DNA from: Dactylosporangium sp. AC04546 | GTDB lineage: Bacteria; Actinomycetota; Actinomycetes; Mycobacteriales; Micromonosporaceae | Assembly (NCBI RefSeq): GCF_022095675.1 | Contig: NZ_JAHYSG010000100.1 | Span: forward strand, 1 to 44,072 | Length of the DNA stretch: 44,072 nt | Reading direction: 5' to 3' | In this document: one piece after another, positions 27,151 through 36,744 of the stretch | Position numbering within the stretch: position 1 is the first letter of the stretch | Layout of the letters: the number at the start of each line of letters is the position of its first letter | The notes under the pieces: generated by a model | What the model saw: the letters and a program-made list of their open reading frames with translations, nothing else | Told to the model about the DNA's origin: nothing | Database searches by the model: none | Translations under genes and position numbers: made by a program

Positions 27151-28443
27151 GTGACGTCTCCGTGGAGCAACTGGGCCGGCAACCAGACCGCGCGCGCCGC
27201 CCGGGCCGCGCACCCCGCCACCCCGGCTGAGCTGGGCGAAGTGCTGCGCGCCGCGGCCGCCGACGGCCTGCGCGTGAAGGCGGTGGGCAGCGGGCACTCG
27301 TTCACGCCCACGGCGGCCACCGATGGTGTCCGGATCGAGCTGGACCGGATGGCCTCGCTCATCAAGATCGAGGACAACCTGGTCACGGTCGGTGCGGGCA
27401 TGCCGCTCAAGGTACTCAATGCGACGCTGACCGCCCACGGATTGGCCATGCCGAACCTGGGCGACATCGACGCCCAGACCATCTCCGGCGCGCTGTCGAC
27501 CGGCACGCACGGCACCGGCGCCGCCTACGGCTGCCTCTCCACCTTCATCGAGGCGCTGGAGCTGGTCACCGCCGACGGCACCCTCGTGCGTTGCTCGGCG
27601 ACCGAGCGGCCCGACCTCTTCAACGCGGCCCGGGTGAACATCGGCGCGCTCGGCGTGCTCACCTCGGTGACGCTGCGCTGCGTGCCGGCGTTCGTGCTCC
27701 AGGCCGACGAGCGGCCGGGCACCCTCGCCGACGTCTGGTCGGGCCTGTCGTCACACGTCGCCGAGAACGACCACTTCGAGTTCTACTGGTTCCCCTACAC
27801 CGACCGCGTCCAGATGAAGCGCAACAACATCGTGCCGGCCTCGGACCGGCCGCTGGCCGGCTGGCGGCGCTGGCTGGACGACGACTTCCTGTCCAACACG
27901 GTGTTCGGCGGGGCCTGCCGGCTCGGCCGGACATTTCCGGCAACGGTACCGGCGGTGAGCCGCATCTCGGCCCGGGCCCTCTCGGCCCGCACGTACACCG
28001 CGCCGTCCCACGAGGTCTTCTGCACGCCGCGCAGGGTCCGGTTCGTGGAGATGGAGTACGGAATGCCCCGCGAGGCGCTCCGTGAGGCATTCGACGGGCT
28101 GCGCGGCATCGTCGAGAGCCTGCCGTTCCGCATCCAGTTCCCGGTCGAGGTCCGCTTCACGGCCGCCGACGACATCTGGCTGTCGCACGGCTACGGCCGC
28201 GAGAACGCCTACGTCGCGATCCACCAGTTCGTCGGCGCGCCCTACGAGGAGTACTTCCGCCGCTTCGAGGCGCTGCTCACGCCGCTGGGCGGACGCCCGC
28301 ACTGGGGCAAGATGAACTACCGCGACGCCGCGTCACTGGCCGACGCCTACCCCCGGTTCGGCGACTTCCTCGCGGTGCGCGACAAGCTGGACCCCGGCCG
28401 GCTGTTCGCCAACGCGTACACCGACCGGGTCCTCGGCGCGTAA
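27151..28443 (+). CDS. D-arabinono-1,4-lactone oxidase / L-gulonolactone dehydrogenase family
   Basis: A 430-residue flavoprotein of the vanillyl-alcohol oxidase family, close in sequence to the mycobacterial L-gulono-1,4-lactone dehydrogenase as I remember it. The FAD domain has VKAVGSGHSFTPTAATDG (residues 43-60), LGDIDAQTISGALSTGTHGTG and ARVNIGALGVLT. The ALO domain ends with RPHWGKMNY and DKLDPGRLFANAYTDRVLG. It would oxidise an aldono-1,4-lactone; the substrate and electron acceptor cannot be fixed from sequence. GTG 27151 matches the usual N-terminus (SPWSNW). The stop codon directly abuts that of topA, tail to tail. Confidence 0.92.
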   Translation: MTSPWSNWAGNQTARAARAAHPATPAELGEVLRAAAADGLRVKAVGSGHSFTPTAATDGVRIELDRMASLIKIEDNLVTVGAGMPLKVLNATLTAHGLAMPNLGDIDAQTISGALSTGTHGTGAAYGCLSTFIEALELVTADGTLVRCSATERPDLFNAARVNIGALGVLTSVTLRCVPAFVLQADERPGTLADVWSGLSSHVAENDHFEFYWFPYTDRVQMKRNNIVPASDRPLAGWRRWLDDDFLSNTVFGGACRLGRTFPATVPAVSRISARALSARTYTAPSHEVFCTPRRVRFVEMEYGMPREALREAFDGLRGIVESLPFRIQFPVEVRFTAADDIWLSHGYGRENAYVAIHQFVGAPYEEYFRRFEALLTPLGGRPHWGKMNYRDAASLADAYPRFGDFLAVRDKLDPGRLFANAYTDRVLGA

Positions 28444-31221
28444 CTACTCCGCGGGCGGGGCGGCCTTCTTGGCGGCCGCCTTGCGCGGCGCGGCCTTCTT
28501 GGCCGGCGTCGCCTTCTTGGCCGCCGTGGTCTTCTTCGCGGCCGTCGCCTTCTTGGCCGGGGCGGCCCCCTCGGCCGCGGCCTTCTTCTCGGGCCTGGCC
28601 TTCTTCGGGGCCGGGCCCTTGGCCCGCTTCTCGGCCAGCATCTCGCTCGCCTCGTCGAGGGTCAGCGCCTCCACCGTCTGGTTGCGGCGCAGCGAGGCGT
28701 TGAACTCGCCGTCCGTCACATACGGCCCGAAACGCCCGTCCTTGATGACCAGCGGCTTCTCGGTCGCCGGGTCGGGCCCCATCTCGCGCAGCGGCGGCTT
28801 GGCCGCCGCGCGGCCGCGGGTCTTCGGCGCCGCCAGCAGCGCGAGCGCCTCCTCCAGCGTGACCGTGAAGAGCTGGTCCTCGCTGGCGAGCGAGCGGGTG
28901 TCGGTGCCGCGCTTGATGTACGGACCGTAGCGGCCGGGCGAGGCCAGGATGTCCTCGCCGCTCTCGTCCTTGCCCACCACGCGGGGCAGGGTGAGCAGCC
29001 TGAGCGCCTCTTCGAGGGTCAGGTGCTCGGGCGACTGGGTCGACAGCAGCGACGCGTTCTTCTCGCCGGTCGACACGTACGGCCCGAAGCGGCCCGACTT
29101 GATCACGACCGGCTCGCCCGTCTCCGGGTGCTCGCCGAGCTTGCGCTCCCCGCCCGTGCCGCCGACGAACAGCTCGGCGACCTTCTCCGGGGTCAGCTCG
29201 TCGGGCGCGATGCCCTCGGGCACCGGGGCGCGGTCGCCCTCCTCGCCCTCCGGCGCGTCGGGGATCGTGCGCTGCAGGTAGGGGCCGTAGCGGCCGACCC
29301 GCACGACGACGTCGCGGTTGGCCTCGTCACGGAAAAGCGGGATCGAGTTGATCCCGCGCGCGTCGATCTCGCCCAGCCGCTCGGTGACCATGCGCTTCAG
29401 ACCGCCCTGGCGGGCCACCGACCCCTCGTCGCCGGTGTCGCCACCGAAGTAGAAGGGGCGCAGGAAGTCCACGGCGCTCTCGTCGCCGGCCGCGATCTCG
29501 TCGAGGACGTTCTCCATCGACGCGGTGAAGTCGTAGTCGACCAGCCGCGGGAAGTGCTTCTCCAGCAGCCCCACCACGGCGAACGCGAGGAACGACGGGA
29601 TCAGCGCCTGGCCGCGCTTGAAGACGTACCCCCGGTTGTTGATCGTCTCCATGATCGACGCGTAGGTCGAGGGGCGCCCGATGCCGAGCTCCTCCATCGC
29701 CTTGACCAGCGACGCCTCGGTGTAGCGGGCCGGCGGCTGGGTGGTGTGGCCGGTCGGGGTCAGCCCGCGCTCGGTCACCGACTGGCCCTTGACCAGCACC
29801 GGCAGGCGCCGCTCGGCGTCTTCCGCCTCGGCGTTCTCGTCGTCGGACGACTCGACGTACGCCCGCAGGAAGCCCGGGTCGGTGATCGTCTTGCCGGTCG
29901 CGCCGAAGTCCACCGACTCCTGGGCGGCGGTCGTGGCGTTGATCCGCACCGAGGTGCTGTTCCCGACGGCGTCCGTCATCTGCGACGCGATCGTGCGCTG
30001 CCAGATCAGCTCGTAGAGCCGCAGCTCCTCCGCGGAGAGCTCCTTCGCCACGTCGCCGGGCGTGCGGAAGGACTCGCCGGCGGGCCGGATGGCCTCGTGC
30101 GCCTCCTGGGCGTTCTTGACCTTCCCGGTGTACCGCCGGGGCTGCGGCGGCACCGCGGACGGCCCGTACAGGTCGTGGATCTGCTGCCGGGCCGCCGCGA
30201 TGGCCGCCTCCGACAGGCTGACGGAGTCCGTACGCATGTACGTGATGTAGCCGTTCTCATACAGCCGCTGCGCCACCCGCATCGTCTGCGCGCTGGACAG
30301 GCGCAGCTTGCGGGCCGACTCCTGCTGGAGGGTCGAGGTGATGAACGGCGGGTAGGGCTTGCGGCGATACGGCTTCTCCTCGACCCGGGTGACCGTGAAC
30401 GGCCGGCCCTCCAGGCGGGCGGCCAGGCCGCGGGCGCCCTGCTCGTCGAGGTGGATCACGCCCGCGCCCGGCTTGACCTTGCCGGTCTCCGGGTCGAAGT
30501 CGCGGCCGGTGGCGACCCGGTCGCCGTCGAGCGCGATCAGCGTGGCGTTGAACGTGCGCTCGTCGTTGTCGGGCTGGAGCCGGGCCAGGATGTCCCAGTA
30601 CTCGGCGGCGCGGAACTTCATCCGCTGTCGCTCGCGCTCAACGACGATGCGGGTCGCGACCGACTGGACCCGGCCGGCGGACAGGCCGCGCTGGACCTTC
30701 TTCCACAGCACGGTCGAGACGTCGTACCCGTAGAGCCGGTCGAGGATGCGCCGGGCCTCCTGGGCGTCGACCAGCGCGCGGTTGATGTCACGCGGGTTGG
30801 CGACGGCGGCCTGGATCGCCGGGCGGGTGATCTCGTGGAACACCATCCGCCGGACCGGCACCTTCGGCTTCAGCGTCTCGTACAGGTGCCACGCGATGGC
30901 CTCACCCTCGCGGTCCTCATCGGTGGCGAGGTAGACCTCGCTCGCCTCCTTGAGGAGCGCTTTCAGGCGGGTGATCTGCTTACGCCGGTCGGCCGAGATG
31001 ATATAGACCGGGGTGAAATCGTTGTCGACGTCGACACCCAGGTAGGCCCACGGCTTGCTCTTGAGGTCGTCCGGCATGTCCTTCTTGCCTACTGGCAGGT
31101 CGCGGACATGCCCGAAGCTGGCCTCCACGACGTAATTCGGGCCGAGGTAGCCCGAAATCGTCTTGGCCTTGGCCGGCGACTCCACGATCACCAGCCGCTT
31201 CGTGTTGGCGGAGTTCGGCAC
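28444..31221 (-). CDS. topA: DNA topoisomerase I
   Basis: TopA relaxes negative supercoils by single-strand passage. The 925-residue protein has the TOPRIM domain with VIVESPAKA (Glu14) and YLATDEDREGEAIAWHL (acidic residues about 101-105). SAGRVQSVATRIVVERE and GYITYMRTDSVSLSE, holding catalytic Tyr328, follow. C-terminal Topo_C repeats recur as GRFGPYV or GRYGPY units (about 685-860) without zinc-finger cysteines. The tail after 870 is a Lys/Ala/Pro repeat region (PAKKA, TAAKKA), as in other actinobacterial enzymes, where such tails help processivity. The 277-base upstream gap holds its promoter, though no clear -35/-10 pair was found. Confidence 0.97.
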   Translation of the reverse strand: MPNSANTKRLVIVESPAKAKTISGYLGPNYVVEASFGHVRDLPVGKKDMPDDLKSKPWAYLGVDVDNDFTPVYIISADRRKQITRLKALLKEASEVYLATDEDREGEAIAWHLYETLKPKVPVRRMVFHEITRPAIQAAVANPRDINRALVDAQEARRILDRLYGYDVSTVLWKKVQRGLSAGRVQSVATRIVVERERQRMKFRAAEYWDILARLQPDNDERTFNATLIALDGDRVATGRDFDPETGKVKPGAGVIHLDEQGARGLAARLEGRPFTVTRVEEKPYRRKPYPPFITSTLQQESARKLRLSSAQTMRVAQRLYENGYITYMRTDSVSLSEAAIAAARQQIHDLYGPSAVPPQPRRYTGKVKNAQEAHEAIRPAGESFRTPGDVAKELSAEELRLYELIWQRTIASQMTDAVGNSTSVRINATTAAQESVDFGATGKTITDPGFLRAYVESSDDENAEAEDAERRLPVLVKGQSVTERGLTPTGHTTQPPARYTEASLVKAMEELGIGRPSTYASIMETINNRGYVFKRGQALIPSFLAFAVVGLLEKHFPRLVDYDFTASMENVLDEIAAGDESAVDFLRPFYFGGDTGDEGSVARQGGLKRMVTERLGEIDARGINSIPLFRDEANRDVVVRVGRYGPYLQRTIPDAPEGEEGDRAPVPEGIAPDELTPEKVAELFVGGTGGERKLGEHPETGEPVVIKSGRFGPYVSTGEKNASLLSTQSPEHLTLEEALRLLTLPRVVGKDESGEDILASPGRYGPYIKRGTDTRSLASEDQLFTVTLEEALALLAAPKTRGRAAAKPPLREMGPDPATEKPLVIKDGRFGPYVTDGEFNASLRRNQTVEALTLDEASEMLAEKRAKGPAPKKARPEKKAAAEGAAPAKKATAAKKTTAAKKATPAKKAAPRKAAAKKAAPPAE

Positions 31222-31498
31222 AGTTCTCCCCGGTGCGGACGACAGACGTCAAACGTAACGCGTCCCTTCGCGCCGAGTTGCGCAAAGGGACACTCAGCGG
31301 CCGGCTTGCGACACGCCGATCGGCGCCACGGTACACCCAAGCACAACCGCTACCTGCCCGATCTTGCGAACGTGTCGCATCGGCTGCCGTGTTTGTGGCG
31401 GTTTGTCGGGGCAGTGGGGTGTCGATTTCCCGCAGTTCACGCCGTGCGGGTTAGGTACGCGGGCGGTACGCCGTTAGTTGCGACACCCTACCCCGGCC

Positions 31499-32539
31499 TC
31501 ATCTCGGCCAGGTCTCGGCGGGCGCCTCGGCGGGCGGTTCACCCACCAGCTCGGCCAGCCGGCTGATCCGCCGCAGTCCCACGATCCGGTACGCGGGGCC
31601 GCCCTCGTCGGGCGCGATGAACACGGCCGGCAGCCCGAGGGCGACCAGCGCCTCGCCGACGGCGATCCAGCTGTCGGCCAGGGTGCGGTCTATGGTGATT
31701 TCACCAGCCGTGTCCGGTTCGGCTTCCACGGCCGGGGGCGACTCGGAAACGACGTCCAGGGCGACCGCCGGCAGGTCGGCGATGCCGGAGTCGGGCCAGT
31801 CGTCGGCGCCCGGGTCCGTGAAAGGTTCGGCCTCGGCGTACGGGTCGGGGGCGTCGTAGGCGTCGAAGTCGGCGAACTCATCGGGGCCGGGGTCGAAGGC
31901 CGACACCTTGCTGTCGGGCTTTTTGCGTCGTTTGTTCGGTTTCGCGTCGGCCCGGGCCTGCATCACCTCCCGCCGGTCAACCGCGTGTCCGTTGACCTTT
32001 TCAAGCGGTTTGGGTGGTTCTTCGGGTTCATGCGGCTCGTCCGCCGATACCGCTTCGATCTCCGGTTCGGGCTCGGGTTCGGCTTCGGGCACCGGTTCGG
32101 GCGGCCGGGGCTTCGGAGCGAGCCGGAGCAGATAGGCGCGCTGCCCGTCGTACGTGCCGGCCGCGGCCACCCACAGCCGCAGGCGCCGCCCGTCCAGCGC
32201 CAGGTCGCCGGGCGCACGCTGCACGCCGTCGTCGTCGAGCCAGCGGCCGGCCAGCGGGGCGAGGGCCGCCGAGTACGCGGTCCGGACCACGAAGCGGTCC
32301 TCCTCCAGTGCCGATTCCAAGGCCGGCTCGCAGGTCAGCACCAGGCCGCGCAGCTCGCACTCGGCCCGCAGCACGGCGCACCGCCAGGCGTCCTCCACCA
32401 CGGTCGTCACCCGGCCGGTGCCGCCCATGCGGCCGACCTGGCCGGCCCCCAGCAGCAGGCCCTCGAGGTCGTGCGGCGCCGGCGGGCGCGCCTCGACCCC
32501 GAACAGCGAGAGCTGCCGGGCGGCGACGGACCGGGTCAT
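31499..32539 (-). CDS. Uncharacterised protein with acidic Pro/Glu-rich linker
   Basis: A 346-residue protein I do not recognise. The N-terminal part (about 1-145) is globular, with RQLSLFGVEARPPAPHDLEGLLLGAG and a Trp/Arg/Leu-rich fold. A long low-complexity section (about 148-285) has EPEPEPEIEA, runs of PEP, a KRRKK basic patch and many Asp residues. The end (286-346) is a compact domain, TLADSWIAVGEALVALGLPAVFIAP. No signal peptide or membrane helix is seen. The start ATG overlaps the stop of the upstream lipoprotein gene as ATGA. No function is proposed. Confidence 0.75.
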   Translation of the reverse strand: MTRSVAARQLSLFGVEARPPAPHDLEGLLLGAGQVGRMGGTGRVTTVVEDAWRCAVLRAECELRGLVLTCEPALESALEEDRFVVRTAYSAALAPLAGRWLDDDGVQRAPGDLALDGRRLRLWVAAAGTYDGQRAYLLRLAPKPRPPEPVPEAEPEPEPEIEAVSADEPHEPEEPPKPLEKVNGHAVDRREVMQARADAKPNKRRKKPDSKVSAFDPGPDEFADFDAYDAPDPYAEAEPFTDPGADDWPDSGIADLPAVALDVVSESPPAVEAEPDTAGEITIDRTLADSWIAVGEALVALGLPAVFIAPDEGGPAYRIVGLRRISRLAELVGEPPAEAPAETWPR

Positions 32540-33069
32540 CGACACTCGGGCACCTCGTCGAACGCCTTCTGCAGGTCCTTCGGGCCGACGTGGGCCGGGT
32601 CGATCGCGCTCTGCTCGTACTCCTCCTTGAGCGTGGCGAACGCCGCCGTCACCGATGCGTAGAACGCCTTCGAATCGTTCGTCGGCAGCCCGGAGACTGT
32701 GCGCTTGGCGTTGCCGTAGGCGTCGCGTGCCTTCGAAAGGGAGGCGGTGAACTGGGCCGCGACCTTGTCGCCGTCCTTGACGTCGGGGACACCGGCGCCG
32801 TCGACGCCGACCCGGGCCTTCTCGCTCGCCGTCTCGGCCCCGGCCAGCAGGTCGACGATGTTCGTCTTGGTCTGCGCCGCGGTCTTGGCCGCCCCGAGCT
32901 GCTGCTGGGCCTTCGTGGTCAGGTCGTTGATCTCGGCGCGCCAGGGGGCCAGGGCGGTGCAGACCGACTGCGCCCACTGCTTCGGGGCCACGTCGCCGGC
33001 GCCGTCGGCGGAGCACCCCGCGGTACCCACGAGGAACACCACGGCGACGAGAACACGACGGACGCGCAT
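32536..33069 (-). CDS. Small helical lipoprotein, function unknown
   Basis: This 177-residue protein has a lipoprotein signal (RRVLVAVVFLVGTAGC, lipid Cys19). An Ala/Lys/Gln-rich, mostly alpha-helical mature part follows (about 35-165), with a Cys near its start (SVCTAL) and a Cys next to its end (VPECR) that could bridge. The layout suggests an extracytoplasmic helical bundle. It is coupled to the next leftward gene by an ATGA overlap. It lies downstream of hppA but is separated from it by a terminator at 33112-33142, so it probably has its own promoter. Confidence 0.8.
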   Translation of the reverse strand: MRVRRVLVAVVFLVGTAGCSADGAGDVAPKQWAQSVCTALAPWRAEINDLTTKAQQQLGAAKTAAQTKTNIVDLLAGAETASEKARVGVDGAGVPDVKDGDKVAAQFTASLSKARDAYGNAKRTVSGLPTNDSKAFYASVTAAFATLKEEYEQSAIDPAHVGPKDLQKAFDEVPECR

Positions 33070-33111
33070 GGCTTGCAGCGTAGAACCGATCGTGTGTTCG
33101 AGAAAACACGA

Positions 33112-33142
33112 CGCCCCGACCGGATGCGATCCGGCCGGGGCG
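33112..33142 (-). terminator. hppA transcription terminator
   Basis: CGCCCCGACCGGAT (33112-33125) pairs with ATCCGGCCGGGGCG (33129-33142), 13 of 14 positions matched, with a 3-base GCG loop. On the minus strand it is followed by TCGTGTTTTC, a short T-rich tract. It lies 14 bases beyond the hppA stop codon. Confidence 0.9.
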
Positions 33143-33156
33143 CTACGTGCTGCGGG

Positions 33157-35520
33157 TCAGGCGGTGACCCGCTCCGGAGCCGACTCCTCCTGGGAGGCGC
33201 CGTTGTCGTCGCCGGAGTCCACCGACACCGGCTTGCGCTTGCTCACGATCACGGCGGCGGCGATGATGCCGACCGCGACGATCGCGGCGATGTAGCGCAC
33301 CGCGGGGTTGCCGTCGCCGACCGTGTAGAGCACGACGGCCGGGGCGATCAGCAGCGACACCAGGTTCATCACCTTGAGGAGCGGGTTGATGGCCGGGCCG
33401 GCGGTGTCCTTGAACGGGTCGCCGACGGTGTCGCCGATGACGGTCGCGGCGTGCGCGGGCGAGCCCTTGCCGCCGTGGGTGCCGTCCTCGACCAGCTTCT
33501 TCGCGTTGTCCCACGCCCCACCGGAGTTGGACAGGAACACCGCCATGAGCGTGCCCGTGCCGATCGCGCCGGCCAGGTACGCGGCCAGCGGGCCGACGCC
33601 GAGGCCGAAGCCGACGGCGATCGGCGCCATGACCGCGAGCAGGCCGGGCGTGATCAGCTCGCGCTGCGCGTCACGGGTGCAGATGTCGACGACCTTGCCG
33701 TACTCCGGGCGCTGCGAGCCGTCCATGATGCCCGGGAACTCGCGGAACTGGCGGCGGACCTCGAACACGACCGCGCCCGCCGACCGGGCCACGGCGTTGA
33801 TCGCCAGGCCGGAGAACAGGAACACGACGGCCGCGCCGATGAGCAGGCCCACCAGGTTGCGCGGGTTGGCCACGTTGAGCAGCGTGTCGGTCGACAGCTT
33901 CGACCCGGCCTCGGTGAGCGCCCGCTGCATCGTGTCGGTGTACGACCCGAACAGCGCGGTCGCCGCGAGGACGGCCGTCGCGATCGCGATGCCCTTGGTG
34001 ATCGCCTTGGTGGTGTTGCCGACCGCGTCGAGCTCGGTCAGCGTGCGGGCGCCGCGCTCGTCGATGTCGCCGGACATCTCGGCGATGCCCTGCGCGTTGT
34101 CGCTGATCGGGCCGAAGGTGTCCATCGCGACGATGACGCCGACGGTGGTCAGCAGGCCGGTGCCGGCCATGGCGACCGCGAACAGCGACAGCGTGATCGA
34201 TCCGCCACCGAGCAGGAAGGCGCCGAACACGCCCGCGCCGATGACGATGGCCGAGTAGACGGCCGACTCGAAGCCGACGCTCACGCCGGCGAGCACGACG
34301 GTCGCCGGGCCGGTCAGGGCGCTCTTGCCGATGTCCTTGACCGGGCGGCGCTCGGTCTCGGTGAAGTAGCCGGTGAGCGCCTGGATGATCGCGGCCAGGG
34401 CGATGCCGATGACCACGGCGATGATGGCGGTGACGTGCGGGCCGAACGGCGGGGTGTCACCTTCGGCGAGGTTCAGCGTGGCGCGCCACTCGTTGCCGAG
34501 CAGCTTCGCCCAGTCGGCCGGCAGGTAGAACAGCGCGGCGGCGCTGACCAGGACGGCTGAGATGATGGCGGAAAGGTAGAACGCCCGGTTGATCGCGACG
34601 AGGCCGTTGCGGTCGGAGGGGCGCAGACGGGTGAGCGCCACACCGAGGATCGCCACCAGGACACCGATCGTCGAGACGATCAGCGGGAAGACCAGGCCGT
34701 CGACGCCGAAGGCGGCGCGGCCCAGGATCAGCGCGGCGACGAGGGTGACGGCGTAGGACTCGAAGAGGTCCGCGGCCATACCGGCGCAGTCACCGACGTT
34801 GTCACCGACGTTGTCGGCGATCGTCGCGGCGTTGCGCGGGTCGTCCTCGGGGATGTTCTTCTCGACCTTGCCGACCAGGTCGGCGCCGACGTCCGCGGCC
34901 TTGGTGAAGATGCCGCCGCCGACCCGCATGAACATCGCGAGCAGGGCCGCGCCGAAGCCGAAGCCCTCCAGCACGATCGGGGCGTCGCTCTTGAAGATGA
35001 GCACGACCAGCGCCGCACCGAACAGGCCGAGGCCGACGGTGAGGAAGCCGACCACGCCACCGGTGCGGAACGCGATCTGCATCGCCTTCTCGCGGCCGCC
35101 GTCTTCTCGGGCCGCCGCCGCGACGCGCAGGTTGGCGCGGGTGGCGAGCGCCATGCCGGCGCCGCCGATGAAGGCCGAGAACACCGCGCCGACGATGAAG
35201 AACGCCGAGCGGCCGATCTTGATGAGAGTCTCGTTGTCCCCGGCCTCGCTGACCGGGAGTAGGAACAGCAGCACCACGGCGATGACGACGAAGATGCCGA
35301 GGGTCTTGAACTGGCGGACGAGGTACGCGGTCGCGCCCTCCTGCACCGCCCCGGCGATCTCCTGCATTTTCGGGGTGCCCCGACCGGTCGCGAGCACCGC
35401 CCTGACCAGCGCCGCAGCGAACCCGAGCGCCACGAAGGCGATGACGAGCGCGACGACGATGTAGGTCAGGTTGCTCCCGGTAAGGGAAATCTCGCCGTTA
35501 GCGACGAGCAATCCGGACAT
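33157..35520 (-). CDS. hppA: Membrane-bound proton-translocating pyrophosphatase
   Basis: This enzyme couples pyrophosphate hydrolysis to proton export across the membrane. The 787-residue protein has about 16 hydrophobic segments and the family signatures DVGADLVGKVE (210-220) and IADNVGDNVGD (234-244). The sequence GNTTKA (501-506) has Lys505 at the position that distinguishes potassium-independent enzymes (Lys) from potassium-dependent ones (Ala), so it is predicted to be potassium-independent. ACAGGAGGAC lies just before the ATG. Its place beside bldG and topA is the same as in Streptomyces. Confidence 0.97.
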   Translation of the reverse strand: MSGLLVANGEISLTGSNLTYIVVALVIAFVALGFAAALVRAVLATGRGTPKMQEIAGAVQEGATAYLVRQFKTLGIFVVIAVVLLFLLPVSEAGDNETLIKIGRSAFFIVGAVFSAFIGGAGMALATRANLRVAAAAREDGGREKAMQIAFRTGGVVGFLTVGLGLFGAALVVLIFKSDAPIVLEGFGFGAALLAMFMRVGGGIFTKAADVGADLVGKVEKNIPEDDPRNAATIADNVGDNVGDCAGMAADLFESYAVTLVAALILGRAAFGVDGLVFPLIVSTIGVLVAILGVALTRLRPSDRNGLVAINRAFYLSAIISAVLVSAAALFYLPADWAKLLGNEWRATLNLAEGDTPPFGPHVTAIIAVVIGIALAAIIQALTGYFTETERRPVKDIGKSALTGPATVVLAGVSVGFESAVYSAIVIGAGVFGAFLLGGGSITLSLFAVAMAGTGLLTTVGVIVAMDTFGPISDNAQGIAEMSGDIDERGARTLTELDAVGNTTKAITKGIAIATAVLAATALFGSYTDTMQRALTEAGSKLSTDTLLNVANPRNLVGLLIGAAVVFLFSGLAINAVARSAGAVVFEVRRQFREFPGIMDGSQRPEYGKVVDICTRDAQRELITPGLLAVMAPIAVGFGLGVGPLAAYLAGAIGTGTLMAVFLSNSGGAWDNAKKLVEDGTHGGKGSPAHAATVIGDTVGDPFKDTAGPAINPLLKVMNLVSLLIAPAVVLYTVGDGNPAVRYIAAIVAVGIIAAAVIVSKRKPVSVDSGDDNGASQEESAPERVTA

Positions 35521-35649
35521 TCGTTGTCCTCCTGTACCGACACATGACAGCGCCGCGAGCGGTTAGACCGGCGGCGGGTTCTCCACGCGGGGAGCCGTGC
35601 TGAGCGACCGAGGTACCCAGTGACCAGGGACGTCATACACGATCGCCGT

Positions 35650-35679
35650 ACTCTAGCCGTCATCCGTGTCAGTGGTCAC
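35650..35679 (-). promoter_or_regulatory. Putative promoter of hppA
   Basis: On the minus strand GTGACC (35674-35679) and TAGAGT (35650-35655) are 18 bases apart. The -10 box fits TANNNT well; the -35 box is moderate. It would give a leader of about 120 bases with the ribosome-binding site AGGAGG near its end. Confidence 0.4.
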
Positions 35680-35730
35680 ACCGACTTGCAAGTTTACCTA
35701 AATCGAATCTCACCGATACTTGCTCGTCGG

Positions 35731-36210
35731 TCAGTCGCTGGACCGCTCAAGGGGCCACGACATACGTACCTCAGTGCCCACACCTTCGGCCAATTCGGAC
35801 ACGTTCAGGTCGTCGACAAGGCCCGCGAGCAGGGCCAGCCCCATCCGGGCGGCGACCGCCTCCTCCGCGAGCAGGTCAGGCGGGGTGGTCAGCGGCAGCG
35901 CGGGATCCGAGAGCAGCACGACCGTCTCGTCATCCTCGGGTGAGCGGGTGACCATCGCTCCGTTCGCGGCGCGGTCGACGACTCGCACGGTGAACCGGTC
36001 GCCATCGGCCATGGCGACGTCGACCAGGTCGTCGAGGCCGTGCGAGCGGTGCAGCGCGACCGCGCGGGAGCACGCCTCGCCGATCGCCAGGCGGACCTCT
36101 TCGAGCAGTTCCTCGGCCACGCCGGCCCGCCGCGCGACGGCCACGCCGACCAGCCGGGCGGTGCGGACATGCGCCGCCGCCGGCGAGAACGACAGTCGGA
36201 CAGTGGGCAT
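35731..36210 (-). CDS. Degenerate GHKL ATPase-like anti-sigma factor next to bldG
   Basis: A 159-residue protein of the RsbW/SpoIIAB (HATPase_c_2) type, downstream of bldG at 4 bases. The fold is recognisable, but the ATP-binding boxes are altered. The N-box reads IGEACSRAV, with Arg49 where the magnesium-binding Asn is normally found. The G1 box reads VVDRAANGA in place of DxGxG, and the G2 box is RMGLALL. The family binds ATP and phosphorylates an anti-anti-sigma partner; whether this member can do so is doubtful. It most likely partners with the adjacent BldG, as ORF3 does in Streptomyces. Confidence 0.85.
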   Translation of the reverse strand: MPTVRLSFSPAAAHVRTARLVGVAVARRAGVAEELLEEVRLAIGEACSRAVALHRSHGLDDLVDVAMADGDRFTVRVVDRAANGAMVTRSPEDDETVVLLSDPALPLTTPPDLLAEEAVAARMGLALLAGLVDDLNVSELAEGVGTEVRMSWPLERSSD

Positions 36211-36214
36211 GGAC

Positions 36215-36613
36215 CTACGCTTTGGGCGCTTTGGGATCGGCGTCGGCGCCGTACGACCCGGGCGCTTTGGGGTCGCCGTCTGCCGCGGTCGCCGCGGCCA
36301 CCGAGTCGTAGAGCGAGAAGACCCGGTCCAGCGCGGTGATCCGGAAGATCTTCAGCAGCCGCTCGTGCGCGCAGACCAGGCCGAATGTCCCGTTGACCGC
36401 ACGGAGGCGCTTGAGCGCGCCCACGAGCACGCCCAGGCCGGTCGAGTCGAGGAACTCGACCCGGCTGAGGTCGACGACGACGTGCCGGGACCCCTGCTCG
36501 ACCAGCTCGACCAGCTTCTCGCGGAGCCGCGGGGCGGTGTAGACGTCCACCTCACCGCCGACTTCGAGCACCGTGTGGTCGCCGGAGTCGTACGTCGACA
36601 ACGACAGCTCCAT
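36215..36613 (-). CDS. bldG: STAS-domain anti-anti-sigma factor BldG
   Basis: BldG controls development and stress sigma factors by binding anti-sigma factors when unphosphorylated. The 132-residue protein starts [30 protein letters not shown] and contains [17 protein letters not shown]; Ser57 in DSTGLG is the phosphorylation site, at the same number as in S. coelicolor Bld[11 protein letters not shown] in the C-terminal half also matches. The last 20 residues are an extension with DPKAP twice. AGAGGAGGAGGTCC before the ATG fixes the start. It lies divergent from the helicase gene, as in Streptomyces. Confidence 0.93.
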   Translation of the reverse strand: MELSLSTYDSGDHTVLEVGGEVDVYTAPRLREKLVELVEQGSRHVVVDLSRVEFLDSTGLGVLVGALKRLRAVNGTFGLVCAHERLLKIFRITALDRVFSLYDSVAAATAADGDPKAPGSYGADADPKAPKA

Positions 36614-36744
36614 GCGGACCTCCTCCTCTGGCGGTTTTGCGCTCCACGGGCATCTAACCATCGACACCGCACCGAAGCGACGCTTGACCCCCTTTCCCAG
36701 AAACGGCGCGCGTGTACCGCACCGACCGTTTCGAACAGGTGTTT

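Noticed and set aside
29023..31566. An 847-codon open frame on the plus strand, antisense to topA
   Set aside because: The translation is an Arg/Val/Leu/Asp-rich shadow of topA with no recognisable domain.
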